Assembly (NCBI RefSeq): GCF_030413175.1
Contig: NZ_CP129212.1
Coordinates: forward strand, 6,781,001 to 6,845,000
DNA from: Bradyrhizobium roseum
Lineage (GTDB): Bacteria; Pseudomonadota; Alphaproteobacteria; Rhizobiales; Xanthobacteraceae
Direction: 5' to 3'
DNA: 64,000 nucleotides
The notes under the pieces: generated by a model
The model's input: the letters and a program-made list of their open reading frames with translations, nothing else
What the model was told of the DNA's origin: nothing
Databases searched by the model: none
Part shown: positions 8,601 through 15,573 of the stretch, one piece after another
Numbering within the stretch: the first letter of the stretch is position 1
Layout of the letters: every line of letters begins with the position of its first letter
Program-made: the position numbers and the translations under genes

Positions 8601-10299
8601 CGGCGCTGACGACGGGGCGGTCGGTCAGGTCGACATCGGCGAAAGTAACGGTGCCGGTCACGGTATCGACGACCGAATTGCCGGTACCGATCCGCTCGGT
8701 GATTTCGCCGCCGGTCGCCGACAGCGTCGGTTTGTCGTTGGTACCGGTGATGACGATCGTGAACGGCACGAACGTCGTTTCGTTGCTTGGCTTGTAGTTG
8801 GTGTCGACCCGCGCCAGATAGGTCAGCGTCAGCGTCTCGCCGGAGGCGAGGAAGTCGAACGCGCCATCGGCAATGTTGTAGGTCCAGGTGGCGTTACCGG
8901 TGTTCTTGCCGTTCGGGTCCTGCACCACGACGAGGGGCACTTCGACCGCCTTGATCGCCGCCAATTGCTCCGCCGTCAGCGTCGCGGAGACATTGGCGCC
9001 CTGTGCGTCCTTGTAGTCGAACGAAGAGAATTGCGCACTGACGCTCGGCCGGTCTTGGGGATTGATGTCGGCATAGCTGACTATGCCGGACACGCTGCTG
9101 AGGGTCGTGTCGGCTGTAACATCAGTCCGTTCGGCAACCGCGCCGCCGGACGCGGACGCCAATGGCGGACCCGCAATACGATCTGGCCTGATCTCCGTAC
9201 CGGGCGACGGACCGCTTGCGGGCCTGTCCGGGATGTTGATGAATTGAAGCGTCACCGGCACGACATCGTTGCTGGCCAGCTTGAGGAATACCGTTTCCGG
9301 AACGATCGTATCGGTGAAGTTGGTCGTCAGCTTGGTGTTCGGGTTGTTGAGATCGCTGAACTTCAGCGAGAACACGTCGCTGATGATCTTCTGCGCGTCC
9401 GGCGAAAGTTGCACGGACGACTGGAAGCTGACCGCGCCCTGTCCGTTGATAATGGTCTGCGTGCCGGCGCGGTTGACGGTCGCGATCTGCGTCAGCGTGA
9501 CCTTGTCATACAGGATATAGGAGCCGGTGGTGCCGTCGGGTTCGACCAGCACCTGGAATTTGGCCGGCGGTGCGCCGCCCTGCACCGGCACGTCGAAGTC
9601 GATCTCGACCAGAACCGCGGTGCCGCGGATGCCCATGGTCGCGACCGGCGTGTCGACCTTCATGTCGCCTTTCTTGGCGGTCGCGCCGGCGACGAACGAG
9701 ATCGTGCCAGCCACCAGGCTGAGCAGCGATTTGTTGTCCGACCCGTTGGGGTCGTAGATCATTTCGTTCAGCACCATTCTGGCGTTCGAGGCGAGGCCGA
9801 ACACGGTGCCGTCGATGAAAGTGATGCCGAGCGTCGAGTCGGAGCCGGACTGGACGACGTCGCCCTTGTGGACGTTGTCACCCTGGCTCAGGATGATCGA
9901 GACGCCGTTGCGGATCGCGGTCGCATTGCCCGCCAACTTGGTGACATGGCCGATGACGGCAGGGGCGACGCTGGCGCTACCGTCGGCCTGGGCAAACTGG
10001 GTGTGTCCGGTCAGCGCTTTGACGAGATCACCACTGAGGTGGGCGCCGTCGGGCGACGCCAGCGCGGCGCGCTTCTCGCCCCTGAAGTAATCATGCAGCA
10101 CCAGTTCGCGGTCGCCGCCGGTTAGGACAAGGTCGACGCCAGACCGCTTGAAATCGCCGTTAAACAGCAAATCGGCATCAGGAATGATAATGGCGTCAGC
10201 CGGCGCATGCGTCGAAACGCTGTCAACGCGGACAGAACCATGGAGGTGCGAACCATGGTCGCCCGACAGCACATCGGTAAATTTGCCGGCCAAGCTCAA
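5677..10299 (-). CDS. Giant FecR/VCBS-repeat RTX protein, type I secreted (adhesin-like)
   Basis: About 1540 aa, a secreted surface protein. Domains in order: an N-terminal region (1-100) with no signal peptide; a FecR-like module (about 117-235, ending MGIRGTAVLVEIDF); a linker; five VCBS repeats (about 390-525, 530-675, 680-817, 822-951, 955-1083), each ending in a TGTND/TGSND-type motif and holding an F-D-F/Y-L core (481, 628, 777, 911, 1042); an unrelated insert (about 1105-1280); a degenerate sixth repeat (1285-1400); an RTX nonapeptide patch (about 1428-1455, GGAGADQF); and a C-terminal type I secretion region. No secretion ATPase is nearby. The start is uncertain: the frame opens with TTG at 10299, and coding character seems to reach back to 10347. 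The cyclase gene follows it; the LapG-like protease is divergent. Confidence 0.9.
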   Translation of the reverse strand: MSLAGKFTDVLSGDHGSHLHGSVRVDSVSTHAPADAIIIPDADLLFNGDFKRSGVDLVLTGGDRELVLHDYFRGEKRAALASPDGAHLSGDLVKALTGHTQFAQADGSASVAPAVIGHVTKLAGNATAIRNGVSIILSQGDNVHKGDVVQSGSDSTLGITFIDGTVFGLASNARMVLNEMIYDPNGSDNKSLLSLVAGTISFVAGATAKKGDMKVDTPVATMGIRGTAVLVEIDFDVPVQGGAPPAKFQVLVEPDGTTGSYILYDKVTLTQIATVNRAGTQTIINGQGAVSFQSSVQLSPDAQKIISDVFSLKFSDLNNPNTKLTTNFTDTIVPETVFLKLASNDVVPVTLQFINIPDRPASGPSPGTEIRPDRIAGPPLASASGGAVAERTDVTADTTLSSVSGIVSYADINPQDRPSVSAQFSSFDYKDAQGANVSATLTAEQLAAIKAVEVPLVVVQDPNGKNTGNATWTYNIADGAFDFLASGETLTLTYLARVDTNYKPSNETTFVPFTIVITGTNDKPTLSATGGEITERIGTGNSVVDTVTGTVTFADVDLTDRPVVSAAISQTDPFRYFDAEGNDVTATLTAAQIAAIIAVAVPLNVAQAAGNTHNGSATWTYSVEDSKFDFIAKGETLTLNYVAQVDDGHGGVVSTPITVSIKGADVVVIGTNDVPTIDATSDGFAELASQTGSGEIRVAAGTISFTDVDLTDRPVASAAFSSFSYLNAYGVEVTSLLTGAQLAAISAVDEPLTVLQTSGNTNNGSASWSYSVPDDAFDFLADGEVLALTYAATVDDGHGGVVTKPITVTVTGSNDAVDITGEPQTATITEHADAHHSATPDTASGAITFVDADLSDTHNVKLAGVSASGVVTGLANGAVQLNWLSLGPLSDSTNGLPGSQSWTFSAPDSYFDYLADGETVTLTYTVEVDDHHGSSALQDIVVTVTGSNDAPVIGAIAQQNLTEQSGASALTSTIAVNFTDLDLSDVGHSASVTHAVASGATNGLALNEAALIALIKPEEVTKAAGSTSGSVELSFSAASSAFDYLEQGQVLTLKYTVAIDDGDGGVTSRDFVVTVTGTNDAPSIVGEVDPAPQTVIVAVPTALDVLDPGVLDNSLGLHTETFDQVTAGSASNNGTGHGNFYSEALGATFSASGHSGVVNGSSSGVTAAPYVGPAHGGQDTTNYLSIGSGSSETITFTSEKNSFGLYWGSLDSYNSIAFYDGDTIVAFYAGDQFSPLFPSGNTSSFSSNGYVQFAHLPLFDKVVLASGENAFEIDNISAGYVPEDIGLSGPVTGTLSVHDADVGDALTGVVVGNATFEYNGSTTIPGGIDISALLKATNVTFDIASSNGATVDLHWTYQPIDADFGFLHVGDVLEIKYVAEVSDGHGNAGAQELTITLVGADSPPDGSSNLMAGFVFAEVEQGAVVINGTPGDDVIHATSANDVLTGGAGADQFVFAPQAKSSSDIITDFTPGEDYIDLRLFSDVNPANIDHWLETNAAQSATNPNDVMITIGNDALTLKNIALSSLHASDFIVTPYQAGT

Positions 10300-10906
10300 A
10301 TGGGCACCGTTGCCGCTAAGGTTAATATTTATATAAAATTCGACAGTCTAAACTTGCATATCATTGTATCGCTCGCCGCGGAACCATCTAATGCTTGTTA
10401 AAATTCCAGAAGACGCTCCCCCCAAGATTGCTTTTAGTAGGAAGCGCCGAGATGTTTCAGGTCTTTTTGGCTACCTTGGCGGCACATGGGTGCACTTCGC
10501 TGGTCTAAATCGCAAAAATTCGAGTATTCAAAGTATAAATATAAAAAACTATACTTGGCACTGCTTTCCCGTGGTTCCACGGTGCCATATAATAGGATTT
10601 TTGAAGTTCGAATTGTGAACCTGTCAACAAATCATACAATTTTCAGCACAAAAGTCACATTACCTGAAAAACAACCATAACTCGTGGTTAAGGCGATCTC
10701 CAGCCCCCGGCCCGTGAGGCATGCTTAAGCCGATCGGTAAAATTCTCGCCGGATCGGCGGAAGTTATTTTGGGCTGTTTTGCAGTTAACGGCCGACTTCC
10801 CTTCGGTTTAAGCGGATCAAAAGCCACGCCGCCCATCCTGCCCTGCAAATGATCCGGTCACGCCCAGGCGCAACACGCCTGCCGATGCCCGGACAAAGGG
10901 CGTCAC
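10300..10906. other. AT-rich divergent spacer between the giant adhesin-like gene and the LapG-like gene
   Basis: About 600 bp, clearly more AT-rich than its surroundings between about 10320 and 10680 (TATATAAA near 10330, long A/T runs near 10510-10550 and 10620-10680). It must hold both divergent promoters. A small hairpin, CCGTGG-TT-CCACGG, lies at 10569-10582. An open frame (ATG 10391 to stop 10618, about 75 codons) has no ribosome-binding site and no recognisable product. The base composition fits binding by an H-NS-like or MucR-type silencer, but no defined operator is recognised. Confidence 0.6.
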
Positions 10907-11707
10907 ATGGGGTTGTCAGTCATCTCGCGCGCATGGAGCGCGGTCATTGTTGCGTGCAGCCTGGCCTGGTTCGGAGCAGCCGACCTTCGGGCCGAGACCG
11001 CCAGACCGGCCGAGTCGGCGGAAGTGATTCAGCGATCGGCGGAGCCGTTCGGACTGGTCGCGTCTGCCCTCCCGGGCGGCGGACTTCGCGACAAATGGCT
11101 CGCCGCGCAACGCCGGCTCGACGACGAAATGGTGCAGCTTGCGCTCTGCGAAGGCGACCGTGATGGATGCGCGTCTGCGGCCGCGCTGAAATTCCTAGAC
11201 ATCGTCGACGCCGCCCGGGCGCGCGAGGGCCGCGCACGCCTCGGCGAGATCAACCGCGCCGTCAACCTGGCGATCCGGCCGATGAGCGACGTCGCCCATC
11301 ACGGCGAGATCGACGTCTGGTCGTCGCCGCTCGCCACGTTCGCCCGCGGCGGCGGCGATTGCGAGGACTATGCGATCGCGAAATTTACGGCTTTGCGACA
11401 CGCCGGCCTTTCCCCCGACGATCTCAGGATCGTGGTGCTTCACGACACCATCCATGGCGAAGACCACGCGGTAGCCGCCGCGCGGCTCGACGGACGCTGG
11501 CTGATGCTCGACAACCGCCGCATGGCGATGGTTGAAGACGCTAACGTCAGGAATTTCCGGCCGACATTCGTGATCGGCGAGCACGGCGTGATGCGATACA
11601 TCGAGGCACCGCGGCCCGTCGGCGCCGCAGGCCATGATCCTGCGGCACCGCTCGTCGTGAGTTCGTTGGCCGCCGCGACGGATCCGTCAGCCGAACGCCT
11701 CGAGTGA
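10907..11707 (+). CDS. Periplasmic transglutaminase-like cysteine protease, LapG/BTLCP family
   Basis: A 266-aa protein of the bacterial transglutaminase-like cysteine proteinase family, whose founder LapG clips RTX adhesins off the cell surface when c-di-GMP is low. Residues 1-29 are a signal peptide. The catalytic triad is visible as Cys152 (GGDCEDYA), His187 (EDHAVA) and Asp202 (LMLDNRR). The ATG at 10907 follows AAAGGG with 6-nt spacing. It is divergent from the giant VCBS/RTX gene, suggesting protease and substrate. No LapD-like c-di-GMP receptor is in the window. The family assignment is firm; the substrate is inferred from position. Confidence 0.88.
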   Translation: MGLSVISRAWSAVIVACSLAWFGAADLRAETARPAESAEVIQRSAEPFGLVASALPGGGLRDKWLAAQRRLDDEMVQLALCEGDRDGCASAAALKFLDIVDAARAREGRARLGEINRAVNLAIRPMSDVAHHGEIDVWSSPLATFARGGGDCEDYAIAKFTALRHAGLSPDDLRIVVLHDTIHGEDHAVAAARLDGRWLMLDNRRMAMVEDANVRNFRPTFVIGEHGVMRYIEAPRPVGAAGHDPAAPLVVSSLAAATDPSAERLE

Positions 11708-11928
11708 CGAAAAAGGCTGCGCAGATATTGCGCGGCAGCAGCGACCGACAATCTGTTTCAGTCAGCGCCGATGTTGCGCCGCGGCCGTTATACCAGCCTG
11801 GATCTATCCGGCCAAAATATCGCAAGACGAATTTTCTTTTTCATCCCGCGCGTCCTGCATTGATTGACGCGATCCTTCTCACCGGAATAGCATTCACCCA
11901 GATCCGCTAGAGATCGTTGGGAGGGAAC

Positions 11929-14091
11929 ATGATGACACGTTGGCCGTGCGTTGCTTCCGCTTGCCGTTTTTTTTCTGAAATGGCAGCCAGTCCGAATAGA
12001 ACAGCGCTGGCGATTGGGCTTAGTCTGACATTCTGTTACGGCGCGCAGGCGCAGAGCCCCGCCAAGGGAACCCCCGAGCACATCAAGGCCGTGACCGCGG
12101 CGGTCGACGGTGCGTCGATCAAGGCCAACACCGCGACCTCGAACGACTGGCCGACCATCGGCCTCGACTATGCCGAGACGCGCTTCTCGAAGCTCAACCA
12201 GATCAACGCCGACAACGTCAAGCAACTCGGGCTGGTATGGAGCTATCCGCTGGAATCCTCCCGCGGCGTCGAAGCCACCCCGGTCGTGGTCGACGGCATC
12301 ATGTACCAGACCGCCTCATGGAGCGTGGTGCACGCCATCGACGCCCGCACCGGCAAGCAGCTCTGGACCTACGATCCGAAAATCGATCGCGAGAAGGGCT
12401 ACAAGGGCTGCTGCGACGTGGTCAACCGCGGCGTCGCACTGTGGAAGGGCAAGGTCTATGTCGGCGCCTATGACGGGCGGCTGATCGCGCTCGACGCCGT
12501 CACCGGCAAGGTAGTCTGGGAAAAGGACACGATCGTCAGCAAAGAGCACTCGTACACGATCACCGGCGCGCCGCGCGTGTTCAACGGCAAGGTGGTGATC
12601 GGCAATGGCGGCGCCGAATATGGCGCGCGCGGTTACGTGACCGCCTATGACGCGGAAACCGGCAACCAGGCCTGGCGCTGGTTCACCGTGCCCGGCGATC
12701 CGTCAAAACCGTTCGAGGACGAGTCGATGGCAGCCGCGGCCAAGACCTGGGATCCCGCCGGCAAATACTGGATCAACGGCGGCGGCGGAACCGCATGGGA
12801 CACCATCACCTTCGATCCCGACCTGAATCTCGTCTATATCGGCACCGGTAACGGCTCGCCGTGGAACCAGAAGATTCGCAGTCCCTCCGGCGGCGACAAT
12901 CTATATCTGTCCTCGATCGTCGCGCTGAATGCGGATACCGGAAAATACGCCTGGCACTACCAGGAAACGCCCGGCGATCACTGGGATTACACCGCAACCC
13001 AGCCGATGATTTTGGCCGATATCACGATCGACGGCGCGCCGCGCAAGGTGATCCTGCACGCGCCGAAGAACGGCTTCTTCTTCGTCATCGACCGCACCAA
13101 CGGCAAGTTCATCTCGGCGAAGAACTTCGTCGACGTGAACTGGGCGACCGGCTACGACGCCAACGGCCGGCCGATCGAGGTGAAGCAAGCGCGCGAGGAT
13201 GCCGCCTATGACAGCATCCCCGGCCCGTTCGGGGCGCACAACTGGCATCCGATGTCTTTCAATCCGCAAACCGGGCTGGTGTACCTGCCGGCACAGGGCG
13301 TGCCGCTCAACCTCACGCCGGAGAAAGCGCTCACGCATAACGCGGCGACGCCCGGCAAGTTCGCGGCGGCGGCCGGCTGGAATGTCGGCTTCATGCTGAA
13401 TGCCACGCCACCCAAGAGCCCGGCGTTCGGACGGCTGCTGGCCTGGGATCCGGTCAAGCAGAAGGAAGCCTGGCGCGTCGAACACGTGGCGCCGTGGAAC
13501 GGCGGCACGCTGACCACCGCCGGCAATCTGGTGTTCCAGGGGACGGCCGACGGGCGTTTCGTCGCCTACAACGCCACCTCGGGTGAAAAACTCTGGGAGA
13601 GCCCGACCGGCACCGGCGTGGTCGCGGCGGCCTCGACCTATATGCTCGACGGCCAGCAATATGTATCGATCGCGGTCGGCTGGGGCGGCGTATTCGGGAT
13701 CTCGCAGCGCGTCACCGAATTGCAGAGCCCCGGCACCGTCTACACCTTCGCGATCGGCGGCAAGGCGCCGCTGCCGGCCTTCGTGAAGTACCAGACCGAG
13801 GGCCTGCTGAAGGGCGTGAAGTACGATCCCAAGGACGTCGAGGAAGGCACCGGCATCTATGTCGCCGCCTGCGCGCAATGCCATGGCGTGCCCGGCGTCG
13901 ACAAGGGCGGCAATGTCCGGAATCTCGGCTACGTCCCGACCGAAACCATCGCCAACCTGAAGGACTTCGTGTTCAAGGGCCCGTTCCGCGACCAGGGCAT
14001 GCCGGACTTCACCGGCAAGCTGAAGGAAGAGGATATCCCGAAGCTGCAGGCCTTCATCCAGGGCACGGCGGACGCGATCCGGCCGAAGTAA
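11929..14091 (+). CDS. PQQ-dependent alcohol dehydrogenase with C-terminal cytochrome c (quinohaemoprotein)
   Basis: Periplasmic quinohaemoprotein dehydrogenase of 720 aa. A signal peptide ends near AQAQ (about residues 37-39), followed by an eight-bladed PQQ propeller and a C-terminal cytochrome c domain with haem motif CAQCH (Cys648, Cys651, His652). The vicinal Cys-Cys pair next to PQQ is present (YKGCCDV). The catalytic Asp353 is in WDYTATQ: the residue two after it is Thr, not the Asp that marks lanthanide enzymes, so a calcium-dependent type I alcohol dehydrogenase is expected. The start is ATG 11929 or the adjacent ATG 11932, behind GGGAGG; a TTG 12 nt upstream is rejected. It stands alone, with no PQQ-synthesis gene or dedicated cytochrome nearby. 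Substrate not predictable. Confidence 0.93.
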   Translation: MMTRWPCVASACRFFSEMAASPNRTALAIGLSLTFCYGAQAQSPAKGTPEHIKAVTAAVDGASIKANTATSNDWPTIGLDYAETRFSKLNQINADNVKQLGLVWSYPLESSRGVEATPVVVDGIMYQTASWSVVHAIDARTGKQLWTYDPKIDREKGYKGCCDVVNRGVALWKGKVYVGAYDGRLIALDAVTGKVVWEKDTIVSKEHSYTITGAPRVFNGKVVIGNGGAEYGARGYVTAYDAETGNQAWRWFTVPGDPSKPFEDESMAAAAKTWDPAGKYWINGGGGTAWDTITFDPDLNLVYIGTGNGSPWNQKIRSPSGGDNLYLSSIVALNADTGKYAWHYQETPGDHWDYTATQPMILADITIDGAPRKVILHAPKNGFFFVIDRTNGKFISAKNFVDVNWATGYDANGRPIEVKQAREDAAYDSIPGPFGAHNWHPMSFNPQTGLVYLPAQGVPLNLTPEKALTHNAATPGKFAAAAGWNVGFMLNATPPKSPAFGRLLAWDPVKQKEAWRVEHVAPWNGGTLTTAGNLVFQGTADGRFVAYNATSGEKLWESPTGTGVVAAASTYMLDGQQYVSIAVGWGGVFGISQRVTELQSPGTVYTFAIGGKAPLPAFVKYQTEGLLKGVKYDPKDVEEGTGIYVAACAQCHGVPGVDKGGNVRNLGYVPTETIANLKDFVFKGPFRDQGMPDFTGKLKEEDIPKLQAFIQGTADAIRPK

Positions 14092-14110
14092 GGTACGATA
14101 GAGCAGAGAT

Positions 14111-14174
14111 CGTCATTGCGAGCAAAGCGAAGCAATCCATAGCGCCACAAGTCGCTTCGTTCCTCGCAATGACG
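14111..14174. repeat. Intergenic palindromic repeat, CGTCATTGCGAG family (copy 1)
   Basis: The element begins CGTCATTGCGAG (14111-14122) and ends with its exact complement CTCGCAATGACG (14163-14174), with GCGAAGCAATCC inside. A related copy lies at 32777-32893. Such elements are scattered between genes in Bradyrhizobium-type genomes. Confidence 0.75.
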
Positions 14175-14210
14175 GGGTTCAGTATCGACACAGAATGCTA
14201 CGGCAAAAGA

Positions 14211-14243
14211 AAAGGGCTGCGCGAGATCATCGCGCAGCCCTTT
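14211..14243. terminator. Bidirectional hairpin terminator
   Basis: A perfect 14-bp stem (AAAGGGCTGCGCGA / TCGCGCAGCCCTTT) with a 5-nt loop, flanked by A and T runs on both sides. It lies between the convergent alcohol dehydrogenase (14091) and binding-protein (14278) genes. Confidence 0.85.
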
Positions 14244-14277
14244 AACGTCGAGCCGTACCGGCTGAAGTAACGCCTGC

Positions 14278-15477
14278 TCAGAACATCAGACCTTCCTTGA
14301 CCAGCACCCAGCGGCCGTTCTTGATCTGCTGGACCTGGGTGATCGTGTTGGCGAGATGATCGGTCTTGGAGAACTTGGTCGGCGGCGAGTTGAAGATGTC
14401 GAGGAACTTCTCGCCGGACTCCAGCGAGTCCATCATCTTCTGGCCGGTCAGATCCTTGCCCGCCTTCTGCGCATAGAACGCAAAGGTCATCATGGCGTTG
14501 TAGCCGATGATCGCCTGCGTATTGGCGTCCGTGTTGAACATCTTCTTGTAGTTGGCCAGCCAATCCTTGACCTTGCCCTTCGCCGTGTCCTCGTACGGAA
14601 TTTCGAAGCCAGACGCCGCGTAGAGGCCTTCGACCGCTTCCTTGCCGAGCGCCGGGACTTCCAGCACGTTGGTCGGCGTCGCACCGAGGAAGGTGACGTC
14701 CCAGCCGAGCTTCTTGGCTTCGCCCATCGCGCCGATGGTTTCGCGAATGACGGTGCCGAGCACGACCATGTCGCAGCCGTCGGATTTCATCTTGGCGATC
14801 TGCGCGCTGAAGTCGGACGCGCCGCGCTTGTAGCTGGTCACCGACGCCGGCGTCGCCTTCATCGCGGTAAGCTGCTGGGTGAAGCCGTCGAGCACGTTCT
14901 TCCCGTACTCATCGTCCTGATGCATGATGCAGGGCTTCTTGAAGTTTTTCGCCTCCATCATGTACTTGACCGCGGCGCGCGTGCTCTCGACATAGGGCAG
15001 CAGATTGTTGAACTTCAGCCGCTCCTGCGGCTTGGCCGGATCGAACTTGAAGGTGAATTCGGCGGCGGTCAGCGGGAACAGCTGCAGCACGCCGGCGTCG
15101 AACAGGATGTCCTGCGCGGCGAGCACGGTCGGCGACCCCATCGCGCCGATCATGGCGAAGATCTTGTCGCGCTCGACCATCTTTTGCGAGGCCAGCACGG
15201 CCTTCTTCGGATCGTAGCCGTTGTCTTCCAGAATCATCTTGACCTTGCGGCCGTTGATGCCGCCGGCGGCGTTGATTTCCTCAACTGCCATCTTCATGCC
15301 GTTGGAAACCGGCACGCCCCAGACCTTGATCGGGCCCGACAAATCCTGATGGGTGCCGACGACGATCTCGTTCGCCGAGACGCCCTCATTGGTGACCTTG
15401 GTCTGAGCCGCGGCCGGCAGTTGAGTCAGCGCAAGGGCGCTCACCGCAAGGCCCAACGCCCTAAACGATTTCGACAT
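14278..15477 (-). CDS. livK: Branched-chain-type ABC transporter substrate-binding protein (LivK family)
   Basis: A 399-aa periplasmic binding protein (Peripla_BP_6). Residues 1-24 are a signal peptide ending AAA-QT. The family hallmarks follow: GTHQDLSGPIKVWG near the N-terminus, then the ligand-lobe segment NAAGGINGRKVKMILEDNGY. GGAGG upstream supports the ATG at 15477. It is the last gene of the leftward transport operon livH-livM-livG-livF-ligase-livK. Because an acyl-CoA ligase sits between it and the ABC subunits, the ligand may be a carboxylic acid (aromatic or fatty) rather than an amino acid; that is inference. Confidence 0.92.
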   Translation of the reverse strand: MSKSFRALGLAVSALALTQLPAAAQTKVTNEGVSANEIVVGTHQDLSGPIKVWGVPVSNGMKMAVEEINAAGGINGRKVKMILEDNGYDPKKAVLASQKMVERDKIFAMIGAMGSPTVLAAQDILFDAGVLQLFPLTAAEFTFKFDPAKPQERLKFNNLLPYVESTRAAVKYMMEAKNFKKPCIMHQDDEYGKNVLDGFTQQLTAMKATPASVTSYKRGASDFSAQIAKMKSDGCDMVVLGTVIRETIGAMGEAKKLGWDVTFLGATPTNVLEVPALGKEAVEGLYAASGFEIPYEDTAKGKVKDWLANYKKMFNTDANTQAIIGYNAMMTFAFYAQKAGKDLTGQKMMDSLESGEKFLDIFNSPPTKFSKTDHLANTITQVQQIKNGRWVLVKEGLMF

Positions 15478-15573
15478 TGCAATATCCTCCTTGTTGGCCC
15501 GTGACGAGCGAAGGGCGGGGCCTTCTCAATCCTTCGCCGTTTTCAATCTTTCGTTCCCGATAGGCTTGACCGC

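Noticed and set aside
8353..10125. Long plus-strand open frame opposite the adhesin gene
   Set aside because: It is a shadow of the repetitive GC-rich coding strand: arginine-rich product, no domain, no ribosome-binding site, and the minus frame has clear VCBS repeats.
5677..10299. Periodic DNA repeats resembling an array
   Set aside because: The periodicity is of about 400 bp and coding (VCBS domains), with no short direct repeats or spacers; not CRISPR.
10391..10618. Short AT-rich open frame in the adhesin/LapG spacer
   Set aside because: No ribosome-binding site, no motif, and composition unlike neighbouring genes; treated as regulatory spacer.
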